Shown here: piece after piece, positions 7,601-14,293 of the stretch
Layout of the letters: every line of letters starts with the position of its first letter
How positions within the stretch are numbered: the first letter of the stretch is position 1
NCBI GenBank assembly: GCA_002316675.1
Contig: DCDZ01000003.1
Coordinates: 61,719-81,317, forward strand
Direction: 5' to 3'
Origin: Tyzzerella sp. UBA1042
GTDB lineage: Bacteria; Bacillota; Clostridia; Lachnospirales; Anaerotignaceae
Length of the DNA: 19,599 nucleotides
Position numbers and translations under genes: made by a program
The notes under the pieces: generated by a model
The model's database searches: none
Seen by the model: the letters and a program-made list of their open reading frames with translations, nothing else
Told to the model about the DNA's origin: nothing

Positions 7601-7629
7601 ATTATAATAATGAACAAATTTTTAGTCTT
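7601..7629 (-). promoter_or_regulatory. Candidate hydrogenase promoter
   Basis: A perfect TATAAT (7601-7606) has a weak -35 (AAGACT, 7624-7629) at 17-nt spacing. The weak -35 fits a promoter that needs an activator. The transcript would begin near 7594 and carry a leader of about 290 nt. Confidence 0.5.
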
Positions 7630-7645
7630 TTTTTATTGCTATATG

Positions 7646-7657
7646 CCAATGCATTGG
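7646..7657. promoter_or_regulatory. 12-bp perfect palindrome upstream of hydrogenase promoter
   Basis: CCAATGCATTGG is a perfect dyad centred about 57 nt upstream of the expected start point (near 7594), a usual position for an activator or repressor dimer. The binding protein is unknown. Confidence 0.45.
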
Positions 7658-7757
7658 GAAATTCTAATGAAAAAAAATAATTTTAAACAAAAAGAGTTGT
7701 GTTTTCTATCTTGTTTTTTTCGACAAAGTTTTCATGTCTTTTTTAGGAGACAAAAGT

Positions 7758-7804
7758 AAAAAGAGAGAAGCAAACAGCGCCGTTACGCCGCAGGTCTCTC
7801 TCTT
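7758..7804 (-). terminator. Terminator of the pst-pho operon
   Basis: On the minus strand, arms AAGAGAGA (7797-7804) and TCTCTCTT (7761-7768) enclose a GC-rich inner hairpin with one mismatch and are followed by a run of T (7758-7762). It begins 15 nt after the phoR stop. Confidence 0.8.
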
Positions 7805-7818
7805 CCACCTAGTCCCAT

Positions 7819-9474
7819 TTAGTTTGGCAAAACAAGGGTAATCTCCGTGCCCTTCCCTAATTCGCTTTTCAAATGAATTCTGCCTTTATGCAAAAGTGTT
7901 CCATGTTTTACAATAGACAGACCTAACCCCGTGCCTTCCGTTTCCTTGGAACGGCTTTCATTCACTCGATAAAACCGCTCAAAAACACGGGATTGATTTG
8001 CAGGTGCAATTCCCATACCCGTATCTGAAACAGTAATGGCAATTTCATTTGGTTTTTCCCGCAAGGACACTTGAACCGTTCCATTTTCATAGTTATATCG
8101 AATGGCATTGTCACAAAGATTATAAATCATTTCCTCCAATACATGGCTCACCCCTTGAAAAAGTACGGGCTCAGCCTCTACAGAAATGGTAACGCTTTTT
8201 TTTTCAGCAACGGGCTCCAAACGCTTTACAACCTGATGCACCATCGCGGCCAAGTCCACAGGCTCCTTCTCCATGCTGATTTGCTTCTCATCCAGCTTGG
8301 AAAGATTAATGATGTCCTGCACCAATTGAATCAGCCTTTGTGCCTCATCATAAATCTTGCCTGAAAATCTGGGAACATCCTCCCCTTGCACCATGCCATT
8401 TTTCATAATTTCGGCAAAGCCTGAAATGGAGGTTAAGGGTGTTTTCAATTCATGAGAAACATTTGCGGTAAATTCTCTGCGAACCTTCTCATTTTCTTCC
8501 CGCTCCGTCACATCAAACAAAAGCAAAATGGCACCGGCCAAGCTATCCTCCTGCAGCACAGGGTTTGCAAAAAGCTGATAAAACTTGCCGCCGATTTGAA
8601 TTCTTTCCTCACAGTGCGTGCCGGACAATGCAGACTCTACCCCACGGCGAAAGCCTTCACTGCGGTTTAATTGAAACACACTGGCCTTCTCCTTCGGGGG
8701 CTGTATGCCCATAATTTGCAACACCCCTGCATTATAGGAAAGCAACTCCCCATGGGTATCCAAAACCAAAAGCCCTTCTTGCATATTGGAGGTAATCATA
8801 TCAAACTCTTGCTTTTGACATTTTAACTCCCGCATTTGCCGGTGGATTTGCTTATTTTGCACTGCAATCCGTCGAAGCAAGGGCGTCAATTCATCATATA
8901 CAACAGCCAGCTCCGGCTGCTCCAAATCAATGTCGTTAATAGGCTTTGTAATTTTCTTTGCAGTTCTAAAGGCCAAGAAAACAGAAAGCAAAATAGCGGC
9001 AGCCAAAATGAAGAGCAAAGGTTGGGTCATGGTAAAAAACAGCGTAACGGGCGTAATTGTCAAGGTTGAAATTCGGACCACAGTACCGTCATTCAACCGC
9101 AAGGCAAAATAAACGGTCTTTTCCGAGAGCGTAGTTGAGTAGCGCTGTGTGAAGCCTTCCCCGGTTTCAAAAGCATCTGTAATCTCCTTGCGCTGCTTAT
9201 GATTTTCCATTTTATCTGGATCTGCTTTAGAATCAAATAAAATAACCCCGTTTTGATCTATCCAAGTGATTCGATCCGCAGGATTTTTCATTCCAGACAA
9301 ATATTTCAAACCCTCAGCCTGAATGCCTGCACCGATATAAGTTGCTTGATTCCGCAGGTTTTCATGCTGCTGCAGAGAATAATACGAGTACATCATTCCC
9401 AAAACCAGGCCTACAACAGATAGCATCATGACCACAGCCACAACAAAAATGGCTCGAAAAATGCGTTTTGTCAC
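7819..9474 (-). CDS. phoR: Phosphate sensor histidine kinase PhoR
   Basis: This 551-residue membrane kinase is the presumed partner of PhoB. Its order is: transmembrane helix 1 (about 8-30), an extracytoplasmic domain (about 31-145), transmembrane helix 2 (about 147-168), a short HAMP-like linker containing KKITKPIN, and a PAS domain (about 222-325) with a DVTERE exit. HisKA follows with ANVSHELKTPLTSISG (His341), then HATPase_c with the N-box NLCDNAIRY, G1 DTGMGI and G2 GTGLGLSIVKHG. All catalytic motifs are intact. The GTG start at 9474 overlaps the phoB TGA and has an AGGAGGGAA site. A sizeable extracellular domain, unlike the minimal sensor of E. coli PhoR, resembles Firmicutes PhoR/WalK-type kinases; genomic linkage favours PhoR. 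Confidence 0.94.
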   Translation of the reverse strand: MTKRIFRAIFVVAVVMMLSVVGLVLGMMYSYYSLQQHENLRNQATYIGAGIQAEGLKYLSGMKNPADRITWIDQNGVILFDSKADPDKMENHKQRKEITDAFETGEGFTQRYSTTLSEKTVYFALRLNDGTVVRISTLTITPVTLFFTMTQPLLFILAAAILLSVFLAFRTAKKITKPINDIDLEQPELAVVYDELTPLLRRIAVQNKQIHRQMRELKCQKQEFDMITSNMQEGLLVLDTHGELLSYNAGVLQIMGIQPPKEKASVFQLNRSEGFRRGVESALSGTHCEERIQIGGKFYQLFANPVLQEDSLAGAILLLFDVTEREENEKVRREFTANVSHELKTPLTSISGFAEIMKNGMVQGEDVPRFSGKIYDEAQRLIQLVQDIINLSKLDEKQISMEKEPVDLAAMVHQVVKRLEPVAEKKSVTISVEAEPVLFQGVSHVLEEMIYNLCDNAIRYNYENGTVQVSLREKPNEIAITVSDTGMGIAPANQSRVFERFYRVNESRSKETEGTGLGLSIVKHGTLLHKGRIHLKSELGKGTEITLVLPN

Positions 9475-10145
9475 AGATTCCCTCCTATCTTATAGCCAAC
9501 CCCCCGCACCGTTTCAATGTATTGCCCGCAAGAACCTAACTTCTGGCGAAGTGTACGAATATGCACGTCAATGGTACGATTTTCTCCATCAAACCCATAG
9601 CCCCAAATGCTATTGAGCAATTGATCTCTTGTCAAAACCTTGCCTTTGTTTTCCAAAAGCAAATTCAAAAGCTCAAACTCTTTTAATGTTAAAACCACTT
9701 CTTTTCCATCTACCGTTACCTCGTGGCGGATCTGGCTGACAGATAAGCCCCCAAGGGTATAGTCATCAACATCCTCATTCCCCTCCGCGCGACGTAAAAG
9801 GGCTTTCACTCGGGCAAGTAGCTCCATCATACCGAAGGGCTTGGCAACGTAATCATCGGCACCACTGTCTAAGCCAATCACCTTATCAAATTCGCTTCCC
9901 TTTGCCGTCAGCAAAATAACCGGCGTTTTTTTCGTTTTCGAGGAAGCCCTTAGTTTTTTCAAAATACTGATTCCATCCTCCTCCGGCAACATAACATCCA
10001 GAAGGATTAAAGACGGCATTTCTTTTTCCATTGCAACCCAAAAAGCGGAGGGTTTTTCAAATCCTTCCGCCGAAAAACCTGCGCTATGCAATGTATAGGC
10101 AACAAGCTCTCGTATACTATTATCGTCCTCAACCAAATATATCAA
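9471..10145 (-). CDS. phoB: Phosphate response regulator, OmpR/PhoB family
   Basis: This 224-residue DNA-binding response regulator is the presumed activator of the Pho boxes upstream of pstS. The receiver domain (1-115) has the acidic pair VEDD, phospho-acceptor Asp50 in LLDVMLP, Thr80 in LLTAK and Lys102 in AKPF. The C-terminal winged helix (about 128-224) has LTLKEFELLNLL, RTIDVHIRTLRQKLG and ETVRGVGYK. The start is a TTG at 10145, only 15 nt after the upstream TGA and in the same frame; GAGAGG lies about 11 nt upstream, and no other start codon in this frame would keep the MIYLVEDD N-terminus. The stop overlaps the phoR GTG (GTGA). Assignment to PhoB rather than another OmpR-type regulator rests on linkage with pst, phoU and phoR. 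Confidence 0.93.
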   Translation of the reverse strand: MIYLVEDDNSIRELVAYTLHSAGFSAEGFEKPSAFWVAMEKEMPSLILLDVMLPEEDGISILKKLRASSKTKKTPVILLTAKGSEFDKVIGLDSGADDYVAKPFGMMELLARVKALLRRAEGNEDVDDYTLGGLSVSQIRHEVTVDGKEVVLTLKEFELLNLLLENKGKVLTRDQLLNSIWGYGFDGENRTIDVHIRTLRQKLGSCGQYIETVRGVGYKIGGNL

Positions 10146-10160
10146 AAGGACACCATCCTC

Positions 10161-10820
10161 TCACACCAAAGACTGCTCATTAATCATCAGCTTAAAGTTT
10201 AATCCTAGCTTTTCCGCCGCCTTACGGCATAAAATCATGCGTACCAAAAAAATTTCAAAATAATCCATAACAGAGCCATAATGGGTGTCAACGGTCAGCT
10301 TTAATTTAATCAGCGAGTGCTCCTCATTAATTTTTAAAATTGCTTTTTTTACAGAATAATTTACCCTGTCATGAATATCAAATGTAGTTTTATCCTGATT
10401 TCTGACACGGCTTCTGCGTACATCGGATTTATCCGCCAAAATGAGTGCCGCCGCGATGGCGTTCACAGGAATGCCTGTGCCTTCGTCATGATTGCCAATG
10501 GCAGTTACCACCGTTGCAATATCCTCAGGCGCCATATCCAGATTATCCAGGATACGAAAAGCCATCACCGCTCCGCTTTGAGAATGATCCACCCTATTGA
10601 CTAAATTCCCGATGTCATGCAAATATCCGGCAATTTGTCCAAGCTCTACCTCATGGGGCGTAAAGCCCAAGGTTTCCAAAATATATTTTACCGAATCCGC
10701 TACCTTTGTTACATGGGCAAAGGAGTGCTCCGTATAACCCAATGCAGCCAAAGACTCATCCGCCTTTTTAATATATGTGCGAATTCCTTCATTCTTTCTA
10801 ATTTCTTCGTATGATATCAT
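10161..10820 (-). CDS. HD-domain phosphohydrolase of unknown substrate, inside the pst-pho operon
   Basis: This 219-residue soluble protein has an HD-superfamily metal site: His36 (FAHV), His68-Asp69 (YLHDIGN) and Asp130 (LADKSD). Extra histidines at 79 (VDHSQSG) and 111 (GNHDEGTG) could support a two-metal centre. The remaining C-terminal part (about 145-219) is not one I can assign. HD enzymes cleave phosphate esters in nucleotides and signalling molecules; the substrate here is unknown. A longer frame begins at 10880, but the ATG at 10820 overlaps the phoU stop (TAATG) and follows an AAGGGAA site, and the domain begins soon after. The TGA stop is followed, in the same frame, by five sense codons and the phoB TTG start. 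Co-transcription suggests a role in phosphate signalling or salvage, but this is inference. Confidence 0.88.
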   Translation of the reverse strand: MISYEEIRKNEGIRTYIKKADESLAALGYTEHSFAHVTKVADSVKYILETLGFTPHEVELGQIAGYLHDIGNLVNRVDHSQSGAVMAFRILDNLDMAPEDIATVVTAIGNHDEGTGIPVNAIAAALILADKSDVRRSRVRNQDKTTFDIHDRVNYSVKKAILKINEEHSLIKLKLTVDTHYGSVMDYFEIFLVRMILCRKAAEKLGLNFKLMINEQSLV

Positions 10821-11485
10821 TAATTCCCTTCTTCCATCTCCATTTTCACATGAATCCCGGTTATGGAATATTCTACCCATTCAGCAATATTTGTTGCATG
10901 ATCGCCAATACGTTCCAAATATTTTGCAATCATAATCAAGTCGATGCAAAATTCTCCGTTGGCTTTATCTCTACTGATCAAATCAGTTATTTCCTGTTTT
11001 ACCTCAATAAACAAATTGTCTAAAACGTCATCATATTCCATAACACTTTTTGCCAATCTCAAATCCTTATTCACAAAGGAATCGACGCTTTCCGTAACCA
11101 TCTTGATCGCCGCTGCGGCCATATCCCGAATGTGTACCTTGCTTTTTGTATCATTATCTTTTAGAAACTGGGTAATCTCAGCTATATCCGCCGCTTGATC
11201 GCCGATTCTTTCCATATCGGAAATCATCTTCAATGCAGAGGAGATCAAACGTAAATCTTTGGCTACCGGCTGCTGCTGAAGCAAAAGACGCATACAAAGA
11301 GCTTCAATATCCCTTTCCTTGCGGTCAATATCGCTTTCCTTCTCCGTCGCCACTGCTACCGCTGTTTCATCACTTTGCAAAAAGGCTTTTATCGCTGCGC
11401 TGATTGCCTCTTCGCATAAAGCGCCCATTTTTATCATTTCTACATCCAGCTGTTCTAACTGTAAATCAAAACGATTTCTAACCAT
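10820..11485 (-). CDS. phoU: Phosphate signalling protein PhoU
   Basis: This 221-residue all-helical cytosolic protein consists of two repeated three-helix bundles. Each bundle has its metal-binding signature: SDMERIGDQAADIAE in the first half and KYLERIGDHATNIAEW in the second. PhoU restrains the Pho response when phosphate is plentiful, probably by linking the Pst transporter to the PhoR kinase, and limits phosphate uptake. The ATG at 11485 has a GGGAGG site 11 nt upstream within the pstB end. The stop overlaps the next gene's ATG as TAATG. Its position between pstB and the phoBR pair matches that role. Confidence 0.96.
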   Translation of the reverse strand: MVRNRFDLQLEQLDVEMIKMGALCEEAISAAIKAFLQSDETAVAVATEKESDIDRKERDIEALCMRLLLQQQPVAKDLRLISSALKMISDMERIGDQAADIAEITQFLKDNDTKSKVHIRDMAAAAIKMVTESVDSFVNKDLRLAKSVMEYDDVLDNLFIEVKQEITDLISRDKANGEFCIDLIMIAKYLERIGDHATNIAEWVEYSITGIHVKMEMEEGN

Positions 11486-11487
11486 AA

Positions 11488-12237
11488 TCAGCCAAACCTC
11501 CCTGTGATATAATCTTCCGTACGTTTATCCCTTGGCATGGAAAACAACTCCTCCGTCTTGCCAAACTCCACGATATCCCCCAGAAGAAAAAATGCGGTAT
11601 TATCAGAAATTCGTGCCGCCTGTTGCATATTGTGGGTCACCATTACAATAGTGTACTCCTTTTTCAGCTCCAAGGCAAGGTCTTCAATGCGGGATGTAGA
11701 GATGGGATCCAGGGCGCTGGTAGGCTCATCCATGAGCAGAACCTCCGGCTGTACTGCCAAAGCACGGGCAATGCAAAGTCTTTGCTGCTGACCGCCGCTG
11801 ATACCCAATGCGTTTTTTTTCAATCTATCCTTTACTTCCTCCCAAATTGCCGCATCACGCAAGGCTTTTTCCACAATTTCGTCCAATTTTATTTTCGAGC
11901 GAACACCATGGGTACGAGGGCCGAAAGCAACATTATCATATATCGTCATGGGAAAGGGATTTGGTTTTTGAAACACCATACCTACCCGTTTGCGCAAAAG
12001 ATTAATATCCATACCCTTATAAATGTCTTCACCATCCAGCAAAACCTTTCCGGTAATCTTACATCCTTCAATCAAATCATTCATGCGATTCAAGGATTTT
12101 AATAAGGTGGATTTTCCACAGCCGGAGGGCCCGATAAAAGCTGTGATTTCATTTTCGGGTACCTCCAGATTGATATCTCTCAGCGCTTTAAAAGTACCGT
12201 AATATAATTCCAAATCGGAAATGGATATTTTACTCAT
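11488..12237 (-). CDS. pstB: Phosphate ABC transporter ATP-binding protein PstB
   Basis: This 249-residue cytosolic ATPase powers phosphate import through PstCA. All ABC motifs are present: Walker A GPSGCGKST (36-44), Q-loop Gln90 in VFQKPNPFP, signature ISGGQQQR (146-153), Walker B VLLMDEPTSALDP (166-178) and H-loop His202 in VTHNM. KPNPFPMTIYDN after the Q-loop is a good PstB discriminator from other ABC ATPases. The ATG at 12237 overlaps the pstA stop; phoU starts 2 nt after the pstB stop. In known systems, PstSCAB together with PhoU also signals phosphate status to PhoR. Confidence 0.97.
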   Translation of the reverse strand: MSKISISDLELYYGTFKALRDINLEVPENEITAFIGPSGCGKSTLLKSLNRMNDLIEGCKITGKVLLDGEDIYKGMDINLLRKRVGMVFQKPNPFPMTIYDNVAFGPRTHGVRSKIKLDEIVEKALRDAAIWEEVKDRLKKNALGISGGQQQRLCIARALAVQPEVLLMDEPTSALDPISTSRIEDLALELKKEYTIVMVTHNMQQAARISDNTAFFLLGDIVEFGKTEELFSMPRDKRTEDYITGRFG

Positions 12238-13103
12238 TCCTTCACTCCTACTCTCTTTGCAATAAATGCGGAAAGGGCATTAATCCCAATCACCAAAACC
12301 AATAAAACCACCGCCGTTGCGTAAGCCTGCTCCATATAAAGGCCCTCATTCAACAAGGCATACATATGTACCGCCAGCGTTCGACCCGATTCCATAACAC
12401 TGCCGGGTACTACAGGAGCCGTTCCTGCCGGATACAATAATGCCGCCGTCTCTCCCACAATACGCCCAATTGCCAAAATGACACCGGACAAAATGCCGGG
12501 AACCGCAGAGGGCAAAACAATGCGGAAAACGGTACGCAGTTTCCCTGCTCCAAGGCCAAAGCTTCCTTCCCGATACGCATCGGAAACAGAAAGCAGCGCT
12601 TCCTCCGTCGTACGCATAATCAAGGGCAAAATCATGATGGATAGGGTCAATGCACCACCAAAAAGGCTATATCCCCACTCAAAATAAATATTAAACAACA
12701 GGTAGCCAAACAAACCAAACACAATAGAGGGGATCCCTGCTAAGGTCTCTGTCGTCAGCCTTACTATAGAGATGAAGCGGTTGCCTCTTTTTGCATACTC
12801 CGCCAAATAAATAGCAGAAAAAATGCCAATGGGCACTGCAAAAATAAGAGAAAGCAGTGTAATGGTAATTGTATTGACAATTGCAGGCATCATAGAAACA
12901 TTCTCTGTAGAATACTTCCAGGCAAACAGTTCAGGCTTTATATTTGGCACGCCTTTGAAAATAATATATATCACCAAAGAAATTAGAACGCCTACCGTAA
13001 TAATTGCCGCCAAAATAACCAGGCATAAAAGCAAAGCGGAAAAAGGGTCTTTTTGATACCCCTTCAATTTTTCTTTCCAAGTAAGATTATTGATTGCATC
13101 CAT
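12234..13103 (-). CDS. pstA: Phosphate ABC transporter permease PstA
   Basis: This 289-residue second permease subunit of the high-affinity phosphate importer has about six transmembrane helices. A first helix at about 22-50 is followed by an extracytoplasmic loop containing FAWKYS. The PstA hallmarks AIVNTITITLLSL, GIPSIVFGLFGYLL and AIGRIVGETAALL are present, with an EAA loop around YREGSFGLGAGKLRTVFRIV. The ATG at 13103 has an AAAAGGAGGG site inside the pstC 3' end, and its first base is shared with the pstC TAA. The stop overlaps the pstB ATG as ATGA, consistent with translational coupling and fixed stoichiometry of the complex. Confidence 0.95.
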   Translation of the reverse strand: MDAINNLTWKEKLKGYQKDPFSALLLCLVILAAIITVGVLISLVIYIIFKGVPNIKPELFAWKYSTENVSMMPAIVNTITITLLSLIFAVPIGIFSAIYLAEYAKRGNRFISIVRLTTETLAGIPSIVFGLFGYLLFNIYFEWGYSLFGGALTLSIMILPLIMRTTEEALLSVSDAYREGSFGLGAGKLRTVFRIVLPSAVPGILSGVILAIGRIVGETAALLYPAGTAPVVPGSVMESGRTLAVHMYALLNEGLYMEQAYATAVVLLVLVIGINALSAFIAKRVGVKE

Positions 13104-13942
13104 TAGAAATCCCTCCTTTTCAGAAGAGAAAAGCTAAGATTAATGAGAAGGATAAATACAAACAGAACGACTGCCGTTCCCAACAGTGCTTCTCTATGCA
13201 GGTCAGCCGCATAGCCCATTTCCATAACGATGTTTGCCGTCAATGTTCTTACGCCGCTGAATAATCCTTCCGGCACAGTAGCTTGATTCCCGGCAACCAT
13301 AATCACGGCCATAGTTTCTCCAATGGCACGTCCGATTCCAAGAACCACACCGGCAAAAATACCTTGCTTCGCCGCAGGCAAAACAGTAAAAAATACGCTT
13401 CTTTCATGGGTAATGCCAAGAGCAAGGGCACCCTCATAGTATGTTTCGGGCACGGCACGGATTGCCGCCTCAGAAACACCGATTACCGTGGGCAAAATCA
13501 TAATGCCCAGCAGTATGGAAGCCGTTAAAACGCCTTTGCCTCCGCCGCCGAATATCTCCTGCATCATAGGCACAATCACGACCAAGCCAAAAAAACCATA
13601 TACGATGGAAGGAATCCCCGCTAAAAGCTCAATGGCCGGTTTAATTATTTTATAAATCCCTTTTGGACAAAAATGCGCCAAAAACGCTGCGCAAAGAATA
13701 CCCAAGGGCACACCGATAATGATTGCACCTGCGGTAACATAAATACTACCTACAATCATTGGTAAAATACCGAAAATATTGTTTGTGGGCTTCCACTTCA
13801 TACCTGTAAGAAATTGAACCACACCGATTTCTTGAATAGCAGGAATGCCATTTGCAAACAGGAAGATACAAATTAACGCTACCGCAAGGATGGAAATACT
13901 GGCAGCAGCCAAGAAAACCCATTGCATTGCCTTTTCTTTCAT
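13103..13942 (-). CDS. pstC: Phosphate ABC transporter permease PstC
   Basis: This 279-residue integral membrane protein has about six transmembrane helices and is one of the two permease subunits that form the phosphate channel with PstA. Family features seen are GIPSIVYGFFG in the middle helices and the cytosolic EAA-type loop YYEGALALGITHERSVFFTVLPAA, which docks on PstB, here split by me as YYEGALALGI and FTVLPAAKQGIFAG; GIGRAIGETMAV follows. The ATG at 13942 is preceded by an AGGAGG site, and the stop overlaps the pstA start as TAATG. Length is near the family norm (about 280-300). PstC is told apart from PstA by gene order and by its GGGKG-containing loop before the fourth helix. It is downstream of the 351-nt gap and may have its own weak promoter. 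Confidence 0.95.
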   Translation of the reverse strand: MKEKAMQWVFLAAASISILAVALICIFLFANGIPAIQEIGVVQFLTGMKWKPTNNIFGILPMIVGSIYVTAGAIIIGVPLGILCAAFLAHFCPKGIYKIIKPAIELLAGIPSIVYGFFGLVVIVPMMQEIFGGGGKGVLTASILLGIMILPTVIGVSEAAIRAVPETYYEGALALGITHERSVFFTVLPAAKQGIFAGVVLGIGRAIGETMAVIMVAGNQATVPEGLFSGVRTLTANIVMEMGYAADLHREALLGTAVVLFVFILLINLSFSLLKRRDF

Positions 13943-13996
13943 ATAAGTCCTCCTCGACCTTAAAGGAATAGAACCTTCTTATAAACCTGGATGAAA

Positions 13997-14017
13997 ACCT
14001 CTGTGGAACACAAAGGT
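13997..14017 (-). other. Stem-loop in pstC leader
   Basis: A 9-bp stem (ACCTTTGTG and CACAGAGGT, one G-U wobble) closes a 3-nt TTC loop, followed by only four T. It lies just downstream of the possible pstC promoter. It could act as a weak attenuator of pstS read-through or as a 5' stabilising hairpin; the T tract is too short to call it a terminator. Confidence 0.4.
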
Positions 14018-14025
14018 CGTTAGCG

Positions 14026-14054
14026 ATTCTATAATTTTTTCTTAATTTAAGCAA
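14026..14054 (-). promoter_or_regulatory. Possible internal promoter before pstC
   Basis: On the minus strand TTGCTT (14049-14054) and TAGAAT (14026-14031) are 17 nt apart. Each matches sigma-A consensus at 4-5 of 6 positions. It would give pstCAB-phoU-HD-phoBR a transcript independent of the pstS promoter. No Pho-box repeat is obvious around it. Confidence 0.35.
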
Positions 14055-14293
14055 AATGACGGTTCCTTTTAAGAGGCCCGTCGTATGTTGAACAATATCT
14101 AAAAGCTTTGTGAGATACAGAGCATCTTGAAAAACGATTGTCTTTTGTATCTGGCTATTTTTATTTTGCTGTGTTACGAAAGGGAAAAAGAGTAAGGGAT
14201 ATTTTGTATTTCCGTCCGCTTCCGTTCTCCAAAAGCTTTTAGATTTTGTAATGTCACTATGTTTTAGTTTAGATGTTCCAAAAACCTTTTGGC

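Larger units (their letters stand above)
7302..7757 (-). other. AT-rich regulatory leader of the hydrogenase gene
   Basis: About 450 nt between the pho terminator and the hydrogenase ATG are not occupied by a large gene. Read on the minus strand, the order is: a TGTCGAA heptamer resembling a Spo0A box (7719-7725), a perfect 12-bp palindrome (7646-7657), a promoter (7601-7629), a 10-bp palindrome (7581-7590), a stem-loop (7528-7555), an intrinsic-terminator-like hairpin (7445-7494) and a small reading frame (7316-7423). The layout looks like a regulated, possibly attenuated, leader. I did not recognise a known riboswitch consensus in it. Confidence 0.5.
13943..14293. other. pstS-pstC intergenic region
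   Basis: This 351-nt stretch has no supported gene. On the minus strand a small hairpin (CCAAAA/TTTTGG arms at 14287-14292 and 14278-14283) lies directly after the pstS stop without a T tract; it may mark or protect the pstS mRNA 3' end. Further elements are a possible promoter (14026-14054), a second hairpin (13997-14017) and an imperfect 12-bp inverted repeat pair (14098-14109 with 14233-14244). By analogy with other pst operons, such a gap may serve to make more PstS than permease; that is inference. Confidence 0.5.
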
